NCBI RefSeq assembly: GCF_001514215.1
Contig: NZ_KQ948855.1
Coordinates: forward strand, 257,006 to 321,005
Direction: 5' to 3'
Length of the DNA stretch: 64,000 nucleotides
DNA from: Streptomyces bungoensis
Lineage (GTDB): Bacteria > Actinomycetota > Actinomycetes > Streptomycetales > Streptomycetaceae
In this document: positions 1 to 8,558 of the stretch, piece by piece
How the letters are laid out: each line of letters begins with the position of its first letter
How positions within the stretch are numbered: the stretch's first letter is position 1
Notes under the pieces: generated by a model
Told to the model about the DNA's origin: nothing
The model's database searches: none
The model's input: the letters and a program-made list of their open reading frames with translations, nothing else
Made by a program: the position numbers and the translations under genes

Positions 1-1482
1 TACCCAGAGGAGCAGGAAGCAGGCGGTGCGCACCGCGGGTCCCAGAGTGCGCCGCAGGGCGGGCGCCAGGAGCGAAACGAGCCAGGCCGCCGCGGGCCAG
101 GTGCAGACCAGGGCCGCGACCGCGCTCCATCCGCTCAGCTCCGCGTGTCCGTCGGCGATGACGGGGGTGCGGGCGAGTTCCCAGGTGACGAGGACCGTCC
201 AGAGCAGCGCTCCGGCCGTGGGAGCCCATCTGCGCACCGCGCTGCCCCTGCGCAGCCGCTGACCGGAGAGTGCCAGGGCGGAGGCGGCCAGTGCCGCCGC
301 CACCAGTCGGGCCCCGGCACCGGTGTCCCACGCCGTCCCACCGGCCGCCATGAGGACCAGGGAGAGAAGCGGAGACACGCAGCTCGCGACGAGTGTCGGC
401 CCCGAGGGCGGCCTGCCCGTCACCACGCGGCGGGTGAACCACCACGCCGCCGTCGGCAGGACGTACCACAGCCAGAGGCCCAGCACGGGCCCCGGCGACC
501 AGGTGTAGGCCGGCGGGATCGGCATGCTGGCATAGAAGAAGTCGAGGTGTGTGGTGCCGGGCGGCAAGGGCGGGGTGGGCAGGGCGGAGCGCGCACAGGC
601 GCACGCGACCGCCGCGAACGCCAGGGTGGCCGCCGCCCACCTGCGGGGCACGGCGGGACCGGCCAGACCGGCCACCAGGAGGGCGGCGACGGCACCAATG
701 CCGCAGCCGGCGAGTGCGAACGCGGTCAGCATCTCGCCCCGCGTCTGGTGACGCGCCGTCGGCATTCTGGTGGTCTTCACCGAACGGGTCAGCTCGACCG
801 AGCGAGCGACCGCCGGTCCTTCCTTCCCCGATCCCGTCGCGGTGTCGACCCGCCAGGTGACGGAGTCCGCCGACTGCGACTCGACAGGGCCGTGGACATT
901 GCTGAACGACCACTTCGGCGCGGTGACCGTCACCATCCACACGTCGGGGGGAAAGCCGCTTCTCGGGTCCGCCCTGGCCTCCGGGTGCGGGGTGATCGTC
1001 AGTTTCTGCTCCCCGGACCGGCGATCCAGGTAGAGGACGAAGAAGGACCGCACCTGTGCCCGCGCGTGCGCCGAACGCTGGATCACCCGGTCCGGCCGGA
1101 TCCTGGCACCGTCGAAGTCCGGCACCTTGCGATCCCGCAGGACCCCGGGTTGGTCGCAGCGTCCGACACCGTCGATCCGCGCCTGGGCCAGTCCAGGGCT
1201 TCGCGCGGCGAGCGTATAGGAACAGGTCTCGATGATCACCACTTCCTGCCGCGACCGGTCCCAGCCGACCTCGATGGTGATCGTCCCGACCCGGTCCTTC
1301 GGCTCCTGGCCGCCGGACGCCACGGCCCGAGCGGCACCGGGAAGGCACAGGCAGAGCGCGGCCAGCAGGACCGCGGCACCCGCTCTGATCAGCGTCGCGG
1401 TCGGCACTCCGCCGCTCGTCGAGGGCCGCACCGGCCCGCCGTCCGTACGTGTGCCACGCACCCGTGATCCCCCGCCCGGCAT
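1..1482 (-). CDS. Large secreted/membrane protein, 5' part only (possibly DUF6185-like)
   Basis: An uninterrupted minus-strand frame runs from ATG 1482 off the left edge, giving the first 494 residues. The N-terminus is basic and followed by a hydrophobic stretch ending in an Ala-rich cleavage-like site (around residues 33-57), then an extracytoplasmic-looking domain of about 190 residues (residues 60-250) with two Cys, then at least five hydrophobic segments separated by short charged loops. This looks like a sensor-like membrane protein with an external N-terminal domain. It vaguely recalls the Streptomyces DUF6185 family, but I cannot confirm that and the C-terminal part is missing. It is divergent from pglX with about 210 bp between them, so it interrupts the position where pglW sits next to pglX in the classical Pgl locus. 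Function unknown. Confidence 0.7.
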   Translation of the reverse strand, partial: MPGGGSRVRGTRTDGGPVRPSTSGGVPTATLIRAGAAVLLAALCLCLPGAARAVASGGQEPKDRVGTITIEVGWDRSRQEVVIIETCSYTLAARSPGLAQARIDGVGRCDQPGVLRDRKVPDFDGARIRPDRVIQRSAHARAQVRSFFVLYLDRRSGEQKLTITPHPEARADPRSGFPPDVWMVTVTAPKWSFSNVHGPVESQSADSVTWRVDTATGSGKEGPAVARSVELTRSVKTTRMPTARHQTRGEMLTAFALAGCGIGAVAALLVAGLAGPAVPRRWAAATLAFAAVACACARSALPTPPLPPGTTHLDFFYASMPIPPAYTWSPGPVLGLWLWYVLPTAAWWFTRRVVTGRPPSGPTLVASCVSPLLSLVLMAAGGTAWDTGAGARLVAAALAASALALSGQRLRRGSAVRRWAPTAGALLWTVLVTWELARTPVIADGHAELSGWSAVAALVCTWPAAAWLVSLLAPALRRTLGPAVRTACFLLLWV

Positions 1483-1696
1483 GAGCCTGTCGTTGCGCGC
1501 CCGTCGACCGCCGCGAACCGGGCGTGACGATGATGGCCCCCCTCGCCGCCGGTCGGAGGCTCTTCGCCGAAAGACGCACATGGGGATGGACGGGACGCGG
1601 GTGCTGGCAGGATGGGACGGCGGGCCTTGGGGGGCTCGCGGGGAATCGTGCGTCCGCGGTGATCGCGGGGCCGTGAGCAGGATGAGAGGTGCGGCT

Positions 1697-4600
1697 GTGA
1701 CGGTGACGGCTGAGGGGACGCAGGGGGCGGGGGCCTCGCTGGACCGCACACGGCTGCTGAAGGATCTCCAGGCGCAGGCCCGGCTCCTGGAGGACGATCT
1801 CCGGGCGCGGACCGAGAACGAGCCCGGGTTCCGGGACGCCCTGCGCGTCGAGTACGAGAAGGCCGTCGCGGCGGAGCGTACGGCGGCGATGTACGAGACG
1901 TGGCGTGACGAGCGGGTCGTGCAGATCGCCGCCGCGTGGGTGCTGGCGTGTGTGTTCGTGCGGTTCAGCGAGGACAACGGTCTGATCCCGGACGCGTGGC
2001 TGTCGGGGCCGGGTGACCGGCTGGCCGAGGCGCAGGACCGGCACGACGCGTACTTCCGGGAGAACCCGTCGAAGAACGACCGCGACTGGCTGCTGGACTC
2101 CTTCGACGCGCTGGCCAAGTCCCACCGGACGGTGGAGGGGCTGTTCGACCGGGCCCACAATCCGCTGTACGAGGTCACGCCGTCGTACGAGGCGGCGACG
2201 GCGCTGCTCGCGTTCTGGCGGAAGCGGGGCGCGGACGGCGAGATCGTCCACGACTTCACCGACCCCGAGCTGAGCACGCGGTTCCTGGGTGACCTCTACC
2301 AGGACCTGTCCGAGCACGCCCGCAAGACGTACGCGCTGCTCCAGACGCCGGTGTTCGTGGAGGAGTTCATCCTCGACCTGACGCTGGAGCCGGCCGTGGA
2401 GGAGTTCGGCCTGACGCCCGCGTGGAAGCACCGGCCGGCGGGCTGGGACGGTGAGGTGTGGGCCGACGGTCCGGGCGGCGAGGAGGTCGTCCGGGGGCTG
2501 CGATGCATCGACCCCGCGTGCGGCTCCGGGCACTTCCTGCTGGGCATGTTCGAGCGGCTGTTGGGAAAGTGGCGGGAGGCCGAGCCGGGGACCGAGCCGT
2601 GGGTGCTGGTGCGGCGGGCGCTGGAGTCCGTGCACGGCGCTGACAAGAACCCGTTCGCTGTGGCCATCGCCCGGTTCCGGTTGCTGGTGGCTGCCTTGAA
2701 GGCGGGGGGCGTGCGGGAGTTGAGTGCGGCGCCTGGGTTGCCCATTCGGGTGGCTGTGGCGGACTCGTTGCTGCACGGGCGGAACTTGGACACGGTGACG
2801 GAGACGTTCGACACCCTGTTCGCTGAGAAGGAGCCGTTTTACTATCGAACTGAGGACGTAGAGCAGTACGAACGGGAGGTAGACCTGCTAGGTCGGGGCT
2901 CCTATCACGTGGTTGTGGGGAACCCGCCGTACATCACCGTGAAGGACAGCCAGGAAAACCAGAACTATCGGAAACCGTACTTCTCCTGTGCTGGCAAGTA
3001 CGCACTGTCGGTTCCGTTCGCGCAGCGCATCTTCGAGCTGGCGATTCGCGCCGACACCGGTTCCTACGACGGAGGTTTCACCGGTCAGATCACGTCAAAC
3101 TCCTTCATGAAGCGGGAGTTTGGGAAGGTCCTCATCGAGGCTTACTTCCACGGTGGCAGAGAGTACAAAGATCCGAGTACGGGCCGGAAACGCGACTTTT
3201 CGGGTGTCACACTCACCCATGTCATCGACACATCCGGTGCCTTCATTCCGGGGCATGGGACCCCGACCGTGGTTCTGGCCGGACGTAACCATAAGCCCCG
3301 GCAGGCCGACCCGATCCGGGCAGTACTTGGCGTGCGCGGCGAACCGCGCCAACCAGACGATCCAGCGAAAGGGCTTGTGTGGACAGCGGTCAAGGAGCAG
3401 GTGGGGCGGCCTGGGAGTGAGTCGGAGTGGGTTAGTGTCGAGAACAGCGAACGAGTGCGGTTCGCCAACCACCCTTGGTCGCTGAGCGGCGGAGGAGCAG
3501 GAACCACCAAGAAGCGCATCGAGACGGCGGCTGCGCGCACTCTCGGCGGTTTCGCGGACTCAATCGGCATCACGTCGGTTACCGGTGAGGACGACCTCTA
3601 CCTGCTGCCTCTGAATGGCGCGGCGCGTCGTCTCCAGATCGCCACCACTCAAACCCTAGTCACGGGTGACACGATTCGGGATTTCTCACTGGAAGCCGAG
3701 TTTGAATCCATCTGGGTCTACGACAGCGAATACAGGACTCTTCCTTTTGCCGCTGTGGGCTCCACACGGCAGTTGCTGAGTGACTTTCGTACGGCGATCT
3801 CGTCACGGAAGCGGTTCGGCGTACCCATGCTGAAACGAGGCATGGCTTGGCACGAATGGCAGGAGCTGTATCCAAGTAAGCTGCGCACCCAACTGTCGAT
3901 CCCCTTCGCCTTCGTGGCCACGCACAACCACTTCGTGCTGGACCGGGGCGGGAAGGTGTTCAAGCAGTCCGCGCCAGTGATCAAGTTGCCTGAGGGGGCG
4001 GGTGAGGAGCAGCATCTGGACTTGCTGGGGGTGCTCAACTCCTCGGCCGCTTGCTTCTGGCTCAAGCAGGTGAGCCAGGGCAAGGGCGGCAGCGGCGTCG
4101 GATGCGGCATCAAGGATGAGGCTTGGGAGGAGCGCTACGAGTTCACCGGAACCAAGCTCCAGGAGTTCCCGCTACCCAAGCAGCTGCCTCTTGCCCTCGG
4201 TCGTGAACTCGACTCCCTCGCTCAGGAGTCAGCCAAGCACGCCCCCTCCACCCTCACCGACAACGCTGTACCCACCCGCGAAGCTCTGGACGAGGCCCGC
4301 CGTGCCCAGGAGCAGATCCGTGCCCGCATGATCGCCTTGCAGGAAGAGCTGGACTGGACCGTCTACGGCGCCTATGGGCTGCTCACCGCCGAGGAGGTTG
4401 CTCGGACCACCACCGACGACGTACCGGAAGTCGGCCTCGGTCAACGTGCCTTCGAGATTGTGCTCGCTCGCAAGGTGGCCGCTGAGGAAGCCGAGACCGC
4501 CTGGTTCGAGCGGCACGGGTCCACCCCCACCACCGAGATCCCCGCCCACTGGCCCGAGGCCTACCGCAAGGTCGTCCAAGCCCGTATCGACCTCATCGAG

Positions 4601-5473
4601 GCCAACAAGGACATCCGCCTCATCGAGCGTCCCGAGTACAAGCGGCGCTGGTCCATCGAGCCCTGGGAAAAGCGCGAGGCCTCCGCGATCCGGAACTGGC
4701 TGCTCGATGCTGCCGAGCGCGAAGACCTGTGGTTCGAGGAGCGGGACGGGTTCACCGTGCCCCGGCCGCTCACCGTCAACCAGCTCGCCGACGCCCTGCG
4801 CCACGACAAGGACGTCCAGGCCGTGGCCGAGCTGTACGCCGCCGACCACCTCGGCAAGCGCGACGCCTCCCTCGCCACCGTCCTCGCGGCCGTGATCGAC
4901 GCCGAGCACGTGCCGTACCTTGCAGCCCTCCGCTACAAGGACTCCGGTCTGCGTAAGCGGGCCCAATGGGAGCAGGTCTGGGAGCAGCAGCGCGAGGAGG
5001 ACCGTACCGGGCAGCGGCTCGACATCAAGGTGCCGCCGAAGTACACCGGCGCGGACTTCCTCAAGCACTCCTACTGGTCCAACCGCGGCAAGCTCGACGT
5101 GCCGAAGGAGCGGTTCATCTCCTACCCCGGTGCCTCCCCCGACTCCGACGGCTCTCTGCTCCTCGGCTGGGCCGGCTGGAACCACCGCGACCAGGCCGAC
5201 GCCCTCGTCGGCATGATCCGCGACCGCGTGGAGAACGGCGGCTGGGCCAAGGAGGACCCCCGCTTCGTACCGCTGCTCGCCGGTCTGCGCGAGGTGCTGC
5301 CCTGGGTCCACCAGTGGCACGGCGAGTACGACGAGGAGTGGGAGGGCAACCCCGCCGAGGAGTTCCAGTCCGCCCTGGAGAGCGGCCGTACGGACCGCCA
5401 GCTCTCCGAGTCCGACCTCGTCAACTGGCGCCCCGAGAAGAAGACCGGCGGGCGCAAGAAGAAGAGCGAATAA
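1697..5473 (+). CDS. pglX: PglX, BREX-2 adenine-specific DNA methyltransferase
   Basis: Type IIG-like N6-adenine methyltransferase of the BREX type 2 / phage growth limitation system, which marks host DNA. The protein is about 1258 residues, normal for PglX. The SAM-binding motif DPACGSGHFLLGMF begins near residue 272 and the catalytic NPPY (GNPPYITVKD) near residue 409. A variable specificity region follows, then a helical C-terminal domain. I chose GTG 1697 because GAGAGG lies 7 nt upstream; ATG 1682 and GTG 1673 are in frame alternatives. The part from about 2820 to 4230 has visibly lower GC than the ends of the gene (line 3661-3720 is 31/60 GC against 47/60 for 2461-2520), suggesting a swapped target-recognition region. 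A G6 run lies at 2704-2709. The frame is intact, so the gene looks ON. Family assignment is firm; specificity cannot be read from sequence. Confidence 0.95.
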   Translation: MTVTAEGTQGAGASLDRTRLLKDLQAQARLLEDDLRARTENEPGFRDALRVEYEKAVAAERTAAMYETWRDERVVQIAAAWVLACVFVRFSEDNGLIPDAWLSGPGDRLAEAQDRHDAYFRENPSKNDRDWLLDSFDALAKSHRTVEGLFDRAHNPLYEVTPSYEAATALLAFWRKRGADGEIVHDFTDPELSTRFLGDLYQDLSEHARKTYALLQTPVFVEEFILDLTLEPAVEEFGLTPAWKHRPAGWDGEVWADGPGGEEVVRGLRCIDPACGSGHFLLGMFERLLGKWREAEPGTEPWVLVRRALESVHGADKNPFAVAIARFRLLVAALKAGGVRELSAAPGLPIRVAVADSLLHGRNLDTVTETFDTLFAEKEPFYYRTEDVEQYEREVDLLGRGSYHVVVGNPPYITVKDSQENQNYRKPYFSCAGKYALSVPFAQRIFELAIRADTGSYDGGFTGQITSNSFMKREFGKVLIEAYFHGGREYKDPSTGRKRDFSGVTLTHVIDTSGAFIPGHGTPTVVLAGRNHKPRQADPIRAVLGVRGEPRQPDDPAKGLVWTAVKEQVGRPGSESEWVSVENSERVRFANHPWSLSGGGAGTTKKRIETAAARTLGGFADSIGITSVTGEDDLYLLPLNGAARRLQIATTQTLVTGDTIRDFSLEAEFESIWVYDSEYRTLPFAAVGSTRQLLSDFRTAISSRKRFGVPMLKRGMAWHEWQELYPSKLRTQLSIPFAFVATHNHFVLDRGGKVFKQSAPVIKLPEGAGEEQHLDLLGVLNSSAACFWLKQVSQGKGGSGVGCGIKDEAWEERYEFTGTKLQEFPLPKQLPLALGRELDSLAQESAKHAPSTLTDNAVPTREALDEARRAQEQIRARMIALQEELDWTVYGAYGLLTAEEVARTTTDDVPEVGLGQRAFEIVLARKVAAEEAETAWFERHGSTPTTEIPAHWPEAYRKVVQARIDLIEANKDIRLIERPEYKRRWSIEPWEKREASAIRNWLLDAAEREDLWFEERDGFTVPRPLTVNQLADALRHDKDVQAVAELYAADHLGKRDASLATVLAAVIDAEHVPYLAALRYKDSGLRKRAQWEQVWEQQREEDRTGQRLDIKVPPKYTGADFLKHSYWSNRGKLDVPKERFISYPGASPDSDGSLLLGWAGWNHRDQADALVGMIRDRVENGGWAKEDPRFVPLLAGLREVLPWVHQWHGEYDEEWEGNPAEEFQSALESGRTDRQLSESDLVNWRPEKKTGGRKKKSE

Positions 5474-5478
5474 GCGGA

Positions 5479-5507
5479 GAGGGGCGGTCGACTGCCGACC
5501 GCCCCTC
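5479..5507. terminator. Bidirectional terminator between pglX and the DUF397 gene
   Basis: A perfect 12-bp inverted repeat (5479-5490 and 5496-5507) with a 5-nt loop sits in the 44 bp between the convergent stop codons of pglX and the DUF397 gene. GC-rich stems without long U-tracts are usual for Streptomyces terminators. Confidence 0.8.
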
Positions 5508-5517
5508 CTTGCTCACC

Positions 5518-5724
5518 TCAGCCGCACGCGGCCATCCGTACGAACGCGGCCCACTCATCGGCGCCGACGGAGAGGAACGCCTCCCCCGGCCGCTTGGAGT
5601 CACGGACCAGCACGGCCGTACCGGCGTCCGCGACCTCGACACAGTCTCCGCCGCTGCCTGAGCTGTAACTGCTCTTGAACCAGCTCAGCTCGCCAGCGGC
5701 AGGCTCGGGGCTGCTTGCCTTCAT
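5518..5724 (-). CDS. DUF397 domain protein
   Basis: Small 68-residue protein with the DUF397 signature (WFKSSYSSGSGGDCVEVAD, then VLVRDSKRPG and a terminal EWAAFV). DUF397 proteins are encoded next to XRE/DUF5753 regulators throughout Streptomyces (for example the bldB-related and Scr1/Scr2 pairs) and have been treated as toxin-like partners whose effect is countered by the regulator. The start ATG (5724) overlaps the stop of the upstream regulator gene by 4 nt (ATGA), so the two are translationally coupled. Confidence 0.9.
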   Translation of the reverse strand: MKASSPEPAAGELSWFKSSYSSGSGGDCVEVADAGTAVLVRDSKRPGEAFLSVGADEWAAFVRMAACG

Positions 5725-6560
5725 AGCTCTCCCAACAGCTTCTCGATGAAGGCCAGCGACTCCCTGGGAGTCAGCGCCTGCGCTCGGAGAACGCCATACG
5801 TCGATGCCAAAGGACTGACCTTCTTGGGCGTGGTGTACAGGATGCTCGCCTCCTGCACCTCCATATAGCCAATCCTGCGCTCGCCTTCGAGATGGATCAA
5901 CGTGAATGCGCCGCCAAGCCCTGCATGTTCGTCGCGGTCGGTAGGCATGACCTGCAACTCCACGTTGCGTTCGTGCCCGACGAGCAGCAGTTGCTCCAGT
6001 TGGCCACGCAGCACTTGGCGACCGCCGATGGGGCGCCGAAGTACCTGTTCCTCGACGACGAAGCTCAGAAGCGGGGTAGGTCGCCGTGAGAACAGTTTCT
6101 GCCGCTCCAGTCGTGCGGCCACTCGCTGCTCGATGACTTCGGGGTCCAACAGCGGACGCCACATGGTGAAGACCGCACGCGCGTATTCCTCCGTCTGCAA
6201 CAGGCCCTTGACCACGTGGTTGTCGTAGGCGTGCAGTTCAACAGCCTGCGCCTCCATCTCCGCGTAACGCCGGAAGAACGACGGATACCGAGCCTTCGCC
6301 ACCTCCTCCTTCATCGCCACCAGCACGCCCGTCGCCCCCAGCACCCGATCCACCGCATCGATCAGGTCCGGCTTGGGAATGCGCCGCCCCTGCTCCACCG
6401 CCGCGATCTGCGCCTCGCCGTAGCCGACCCGTTCCCCCAACTGCGCCTGGGTGAGGCCGCCCTGTTCCCGCAGCAGCTTGATCTGACGCCCGAAGCACCG
6501 CAGGAACTCCCCGCCGGCCTCCCCCTCCACCCCCGCGCCCGAGTCCGCCCCCGACTCCAT
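5721..6560 (-). CDS. XRE-family regulator with DUF5753 (Scr1-type antitoxin-like)
   Basis: 279-residue protein. Residues about 15-70 form a helix-turn-helix (LTQAQLGERVGYGEAQIAAV) and residues about 95-270 a DUF5753 domain (VELHAYDNHVVKGLLQTEEY, VEEQVLRRPIGG). This architecture is the standard partner of DUF397 proteins; the regulator probably binds its own promoter and the downstream DUF397 product. I chose ATG 6560 rather than the ATG 18 nt upstream because GAGGAGGG sits just before it. The gene is coupled to the DUF397 gene by a 4-nt overlap. Such pairs are abundant in Streptomyces, so its place next to pglX need not mean a role in defence. Confidence 0.9.
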   Translation of the reverse strand: MESGADSGAGVEGEAGGEFLRCFGRQIKLLREQGGLTQAQLGERVGYGEAQIAAVEQGRRIPKPDLIDAVDRVLGATGVLVAMKEEVAKARYPSFFRRYAEMEAQAVELHAYDNHVVKGLLQTEEYARAVFTMWRPLLDPEVIEQRVAARLERQKLFSRRPTPLLSFVVEEQVLRRPIGGRQVLRGQLEQLLLVGHERNVELQVMPTDRDEHAGLGGAFTLIHLEGERRIGYMEVQEASILYTTPKKVSPLASTYGVLRAQALTPRESLAFIEKLLGEL

Positions 6561-6816
6561 ACGACCCTCCTCACCCAACGCTCACCGTCCGTGATCGCAG
6601 AGTAGGAGTCGCGTACGCCAACCGATCGCAAACTCGGGCAGGTTGACTCGTGTGAGTGAACGCTGACCAGCGAAAGCTTTCTTCACTCGACGCGTCCATC
6701 CGCGCACTCTCCGTGCGGTACGGTCACCCCAACAACGCACCGCACATAACTCGGCCCCCGCAACGGTTGCAGCCGTTCGCGAGGGCCTGAACCACCAGTG
6801 GAAGGCAAGTTCCACC

Positions 6817-7845
6817 GTGATTTACAGGCACTGTATCGCGCCCCCGCGCGCCTACACCCAGTTCTCGCACGACATCATCCGGCACCCCCGCCTCTCCTCG
6901 GACGCGGTCCGCCTCCTGACCTGGCAGCTCTCCCTCCCCCAGGGCACAAGGGAATCCCTCTCCCGCACCGCCGAACGCGCCAACATCGGCGCCTGCGCCT
7001 TCACCCGAGCCAAGCGCCAGCTCAAGGACGAAGGCTTCGTACACGAGCGGCGCGTCCAGGGTCCCGGCGGCCACTGGGTCACCCAACAGCTCGTCTCCAA
7101 CGTGCCGTTGAACCCTGCGGAGGCCGCCAAACTCCTCGCCCGGATGCCCGTGACGCCGTCGCCGCAGGTCGCACCGAGTCCCCGGAATCCGGCGGCCGGT
7201 GAGCGGACCGGTCGGCTCACCGACGGTCTTCCCTACGGCGACACCCATGTGGACACCCACAACCAACCCCCCAAACCCCCCGAGGACGCACCCGATGCCC
7301 CCGCACCCGCCGAAGCCCCCGAAGCCCCGCACGCCTCGCCAGCCCCGGAAGCCCCGCAAGCCCAGGTAGACCGCGAGGACCACGAGGACGGAAGGCCCCA
7401 CCCCCCTACCCCCCACCTCGAAGAGGCCCGCACCCTCGCCGCCTCCTACCGCGACCTCGACCCGGCCCTGCGCACCATCCCCCGCGCGATGCACGCCGAG
7501 CTGACGGACCTCACCGCCCGCTGGCTCGCCGCCGGGCACCCGCCCGCCGCGATCCGCGCCCACATCCTGCGCAACCTCCCCGACGGCGACACCCGCGTCC
7601 ACCGCCCCGGCGGCCTCCTGCGCTACCTCCTCACCGAGGTGCCACCGGTCCCGCCCGCGCTCGCCTCGCCCCCACCGCGAAACGCGCCTCCGCACGCCCC
7701 GCAGGAGCGCCCCGGCCTCTCCACCCGGCTCGCCACCCTCCGCGAATGCGAGGGCGACCACGTACAGGCGACCCTCTTCCGGCCGACCGGAGAGGAGCCC
7801 CTGTGTCCGGCGTGCACCGCCCGCACCACCACCGTGCCCATGTGA
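6817..7845 (+). CDS. Winged-helix domain protein with Pro/Ala-rich linker
   Basis: 342-residue protein starting at GTG 6817, with GGAAGG about 10 nt upstream. The first ~110 residues contain a winged-helix-like segment (SLSRTAERANIGACAFTRAK followed by a basic wing), resembling the helix-turn-helix domains of actinomycete replication or plasmid proteins. Residues about 145-200 are a low-complexity Pro/Ala/Glu linker, and a second helical domain (residues 205-265) follows. The C-terminus has a CxxC (LCPACTA). Proteins of this shape are common and functionally uncharacterised in Streptomyces. DNA binding is inferred from the wHTH only. Confidence 0.75.
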   Translation: MIYRHCIAPPRAYTQFSHDIIRHPRLSSDAVRLLTWQLSLPQGTRESLSRTAERANIGACAFTRAKRQLKDEGFVHERRVQGPGGHWVTQQLVSNVPLNPAEAAKLLARMPVTPSPQVAPSPRNPAAGERTGRLTDGLPYGDTHVDTHNQPPKPPEDAPDAPAPAEAPEAPHASPAPEAPQAQVDREDHEDGRPHPPTPHLEEARTLAASYRDLDPALRTIPRAMHAELTDLTARWLAAGHPPAAIRAHILRNLPDGDTRVHRPGGLLRYLLTEVPPVPPALASPPPRNAPPHAPQERPGLSTRLATLRECEGDHVQATLFRPTGEEPLCPACTARTTTVPM

Positions 7846-7904
7846 TCGCACCGGCTCCGCGCCAGCCCCTCGTCCCGGGCACCTGGGAACCGCGTTGCAC
7901 ACCA

Positions 7905-7942
7905 CCTCGGACCAGCAGGAGGAACGTCCCGCTGGTCCGAGG
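7905..7942. terminator. Terminator between convergent genes
   Basis: A perfect 12-bp inverted repeat (7905-7916 with 7931-7942, 14-nt loop) lies between the wHTH gene stop (7845) and the convergent unknown gene stop (7952). Confidence 0.75.
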
Positions 7943-7951
7943 CGCGACCGG

Positions 7952-8452
7952 TCACGCGTTTTGCGCGATCTCCCGAGCCAGGTCGGCCAGCCGGTGCGCC
8001 TCGGGCAGGGCGTCCGCCTTCGTCAGGGGGCAGCGCACCGGGTGCGAGTTGTCGCTCCGGACGTCACGCGCGTACGCGAAACGGCAGCCGTCCGCGGCGT
8101 CGATCGGCACGCGGAAGTCCAGGTAGCCGCGATCGGGCCGGACGTAGCAGTACGCGCCCACCTTGCGGGGGCCGGGCACGTAGAGCTTGACGTAGCTCGT
8201 CTTCTCGGTGCCCAGCTCGGCGACGGCTCCGTGCTCGCGGACCTCCGTCTCCACGAAGGAGACGAAGTGGTCGAGCTGCTGGGCGGGAGCCCGCGTGCGC
8301 AGCAGGTCGAGCACGTCCGCGTTCAGCACGGGCTCGCTGCGCTGCGCCGGCCGCGCCTTGCTGCGCAGGCTGAACTCGGCCCCGTGGGCCGCCAGCGCCT
8401 CGATCAGCGCGGGCATCTCCCCCGGCTCCGCCTCGATGGTCACCTTGATCAT
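7952..8452 (-). CDS. Conserved-looking protein of unknown function
   Basis: 166-residue soluble protein I do not recognise. ATG 8452 is preferred over ATG 8458 because GAAGGGG lies at a good distance upstream of the former. The N-terminus resembles a small alpha/beta domain (MIKVTIEAEPGEMPALIEAL), followed by a basic linker and a helical stretch. The C-terminal half, with conserved-looking aromatic and acidic residues (YVRPDRGYLDFRVP, then FAYARDV), looks like a compact beta-rich domain. No signal peptide or membrane segment. It is single, convergent with the wHTH gene and followed upstream by the CHAT operon end. No function assigned. Confidence 0.7.
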   Translation of the reverse strand: MIKVTIEAEPGEMPALIEALAAHGAEFSLRSKARPAQRSEPVLNADVLDLLRTRAPAQQLDHFVSFVETEVREHGAVAELGTEKTSYVKLYVPGPRKVGAYCYVRPDRGYLDFRVPIDAADGCRFAYARDVRSDNSHPVRCPLTKADALPEAHRLADLAREIAQNA

Positions 8453-8558
8453 TGTCATTCCCCTTCGCCTTCACCCGACGGTGACGAACGCCCCCGACGG
8501 GGAACAGCATGGGGAAAGAAGGCGGGTTGCTGTCAAATGCTTTCCGCTTACTTTCTCT

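Noticed and set aside
145..1467. 440-residue plus-strand open frame at the left edge
   Set aside because: Arg/Gly/Pro-rich; the opposite strand carries a better gene with signal peptide and membrane helices in a continuous frame.
1232..1696. N-terminal extension of PglX to ATG 1232
   Set aside because: Overlaps the divergent membrane-protein gene and is compositionally non-coding; the RBS-supported start is GTG 1697.
4229..5320. 363-residue minus-strand open frame within pglX
   Set aside because: Antisense to the clearly coding C-terminus of PglX.
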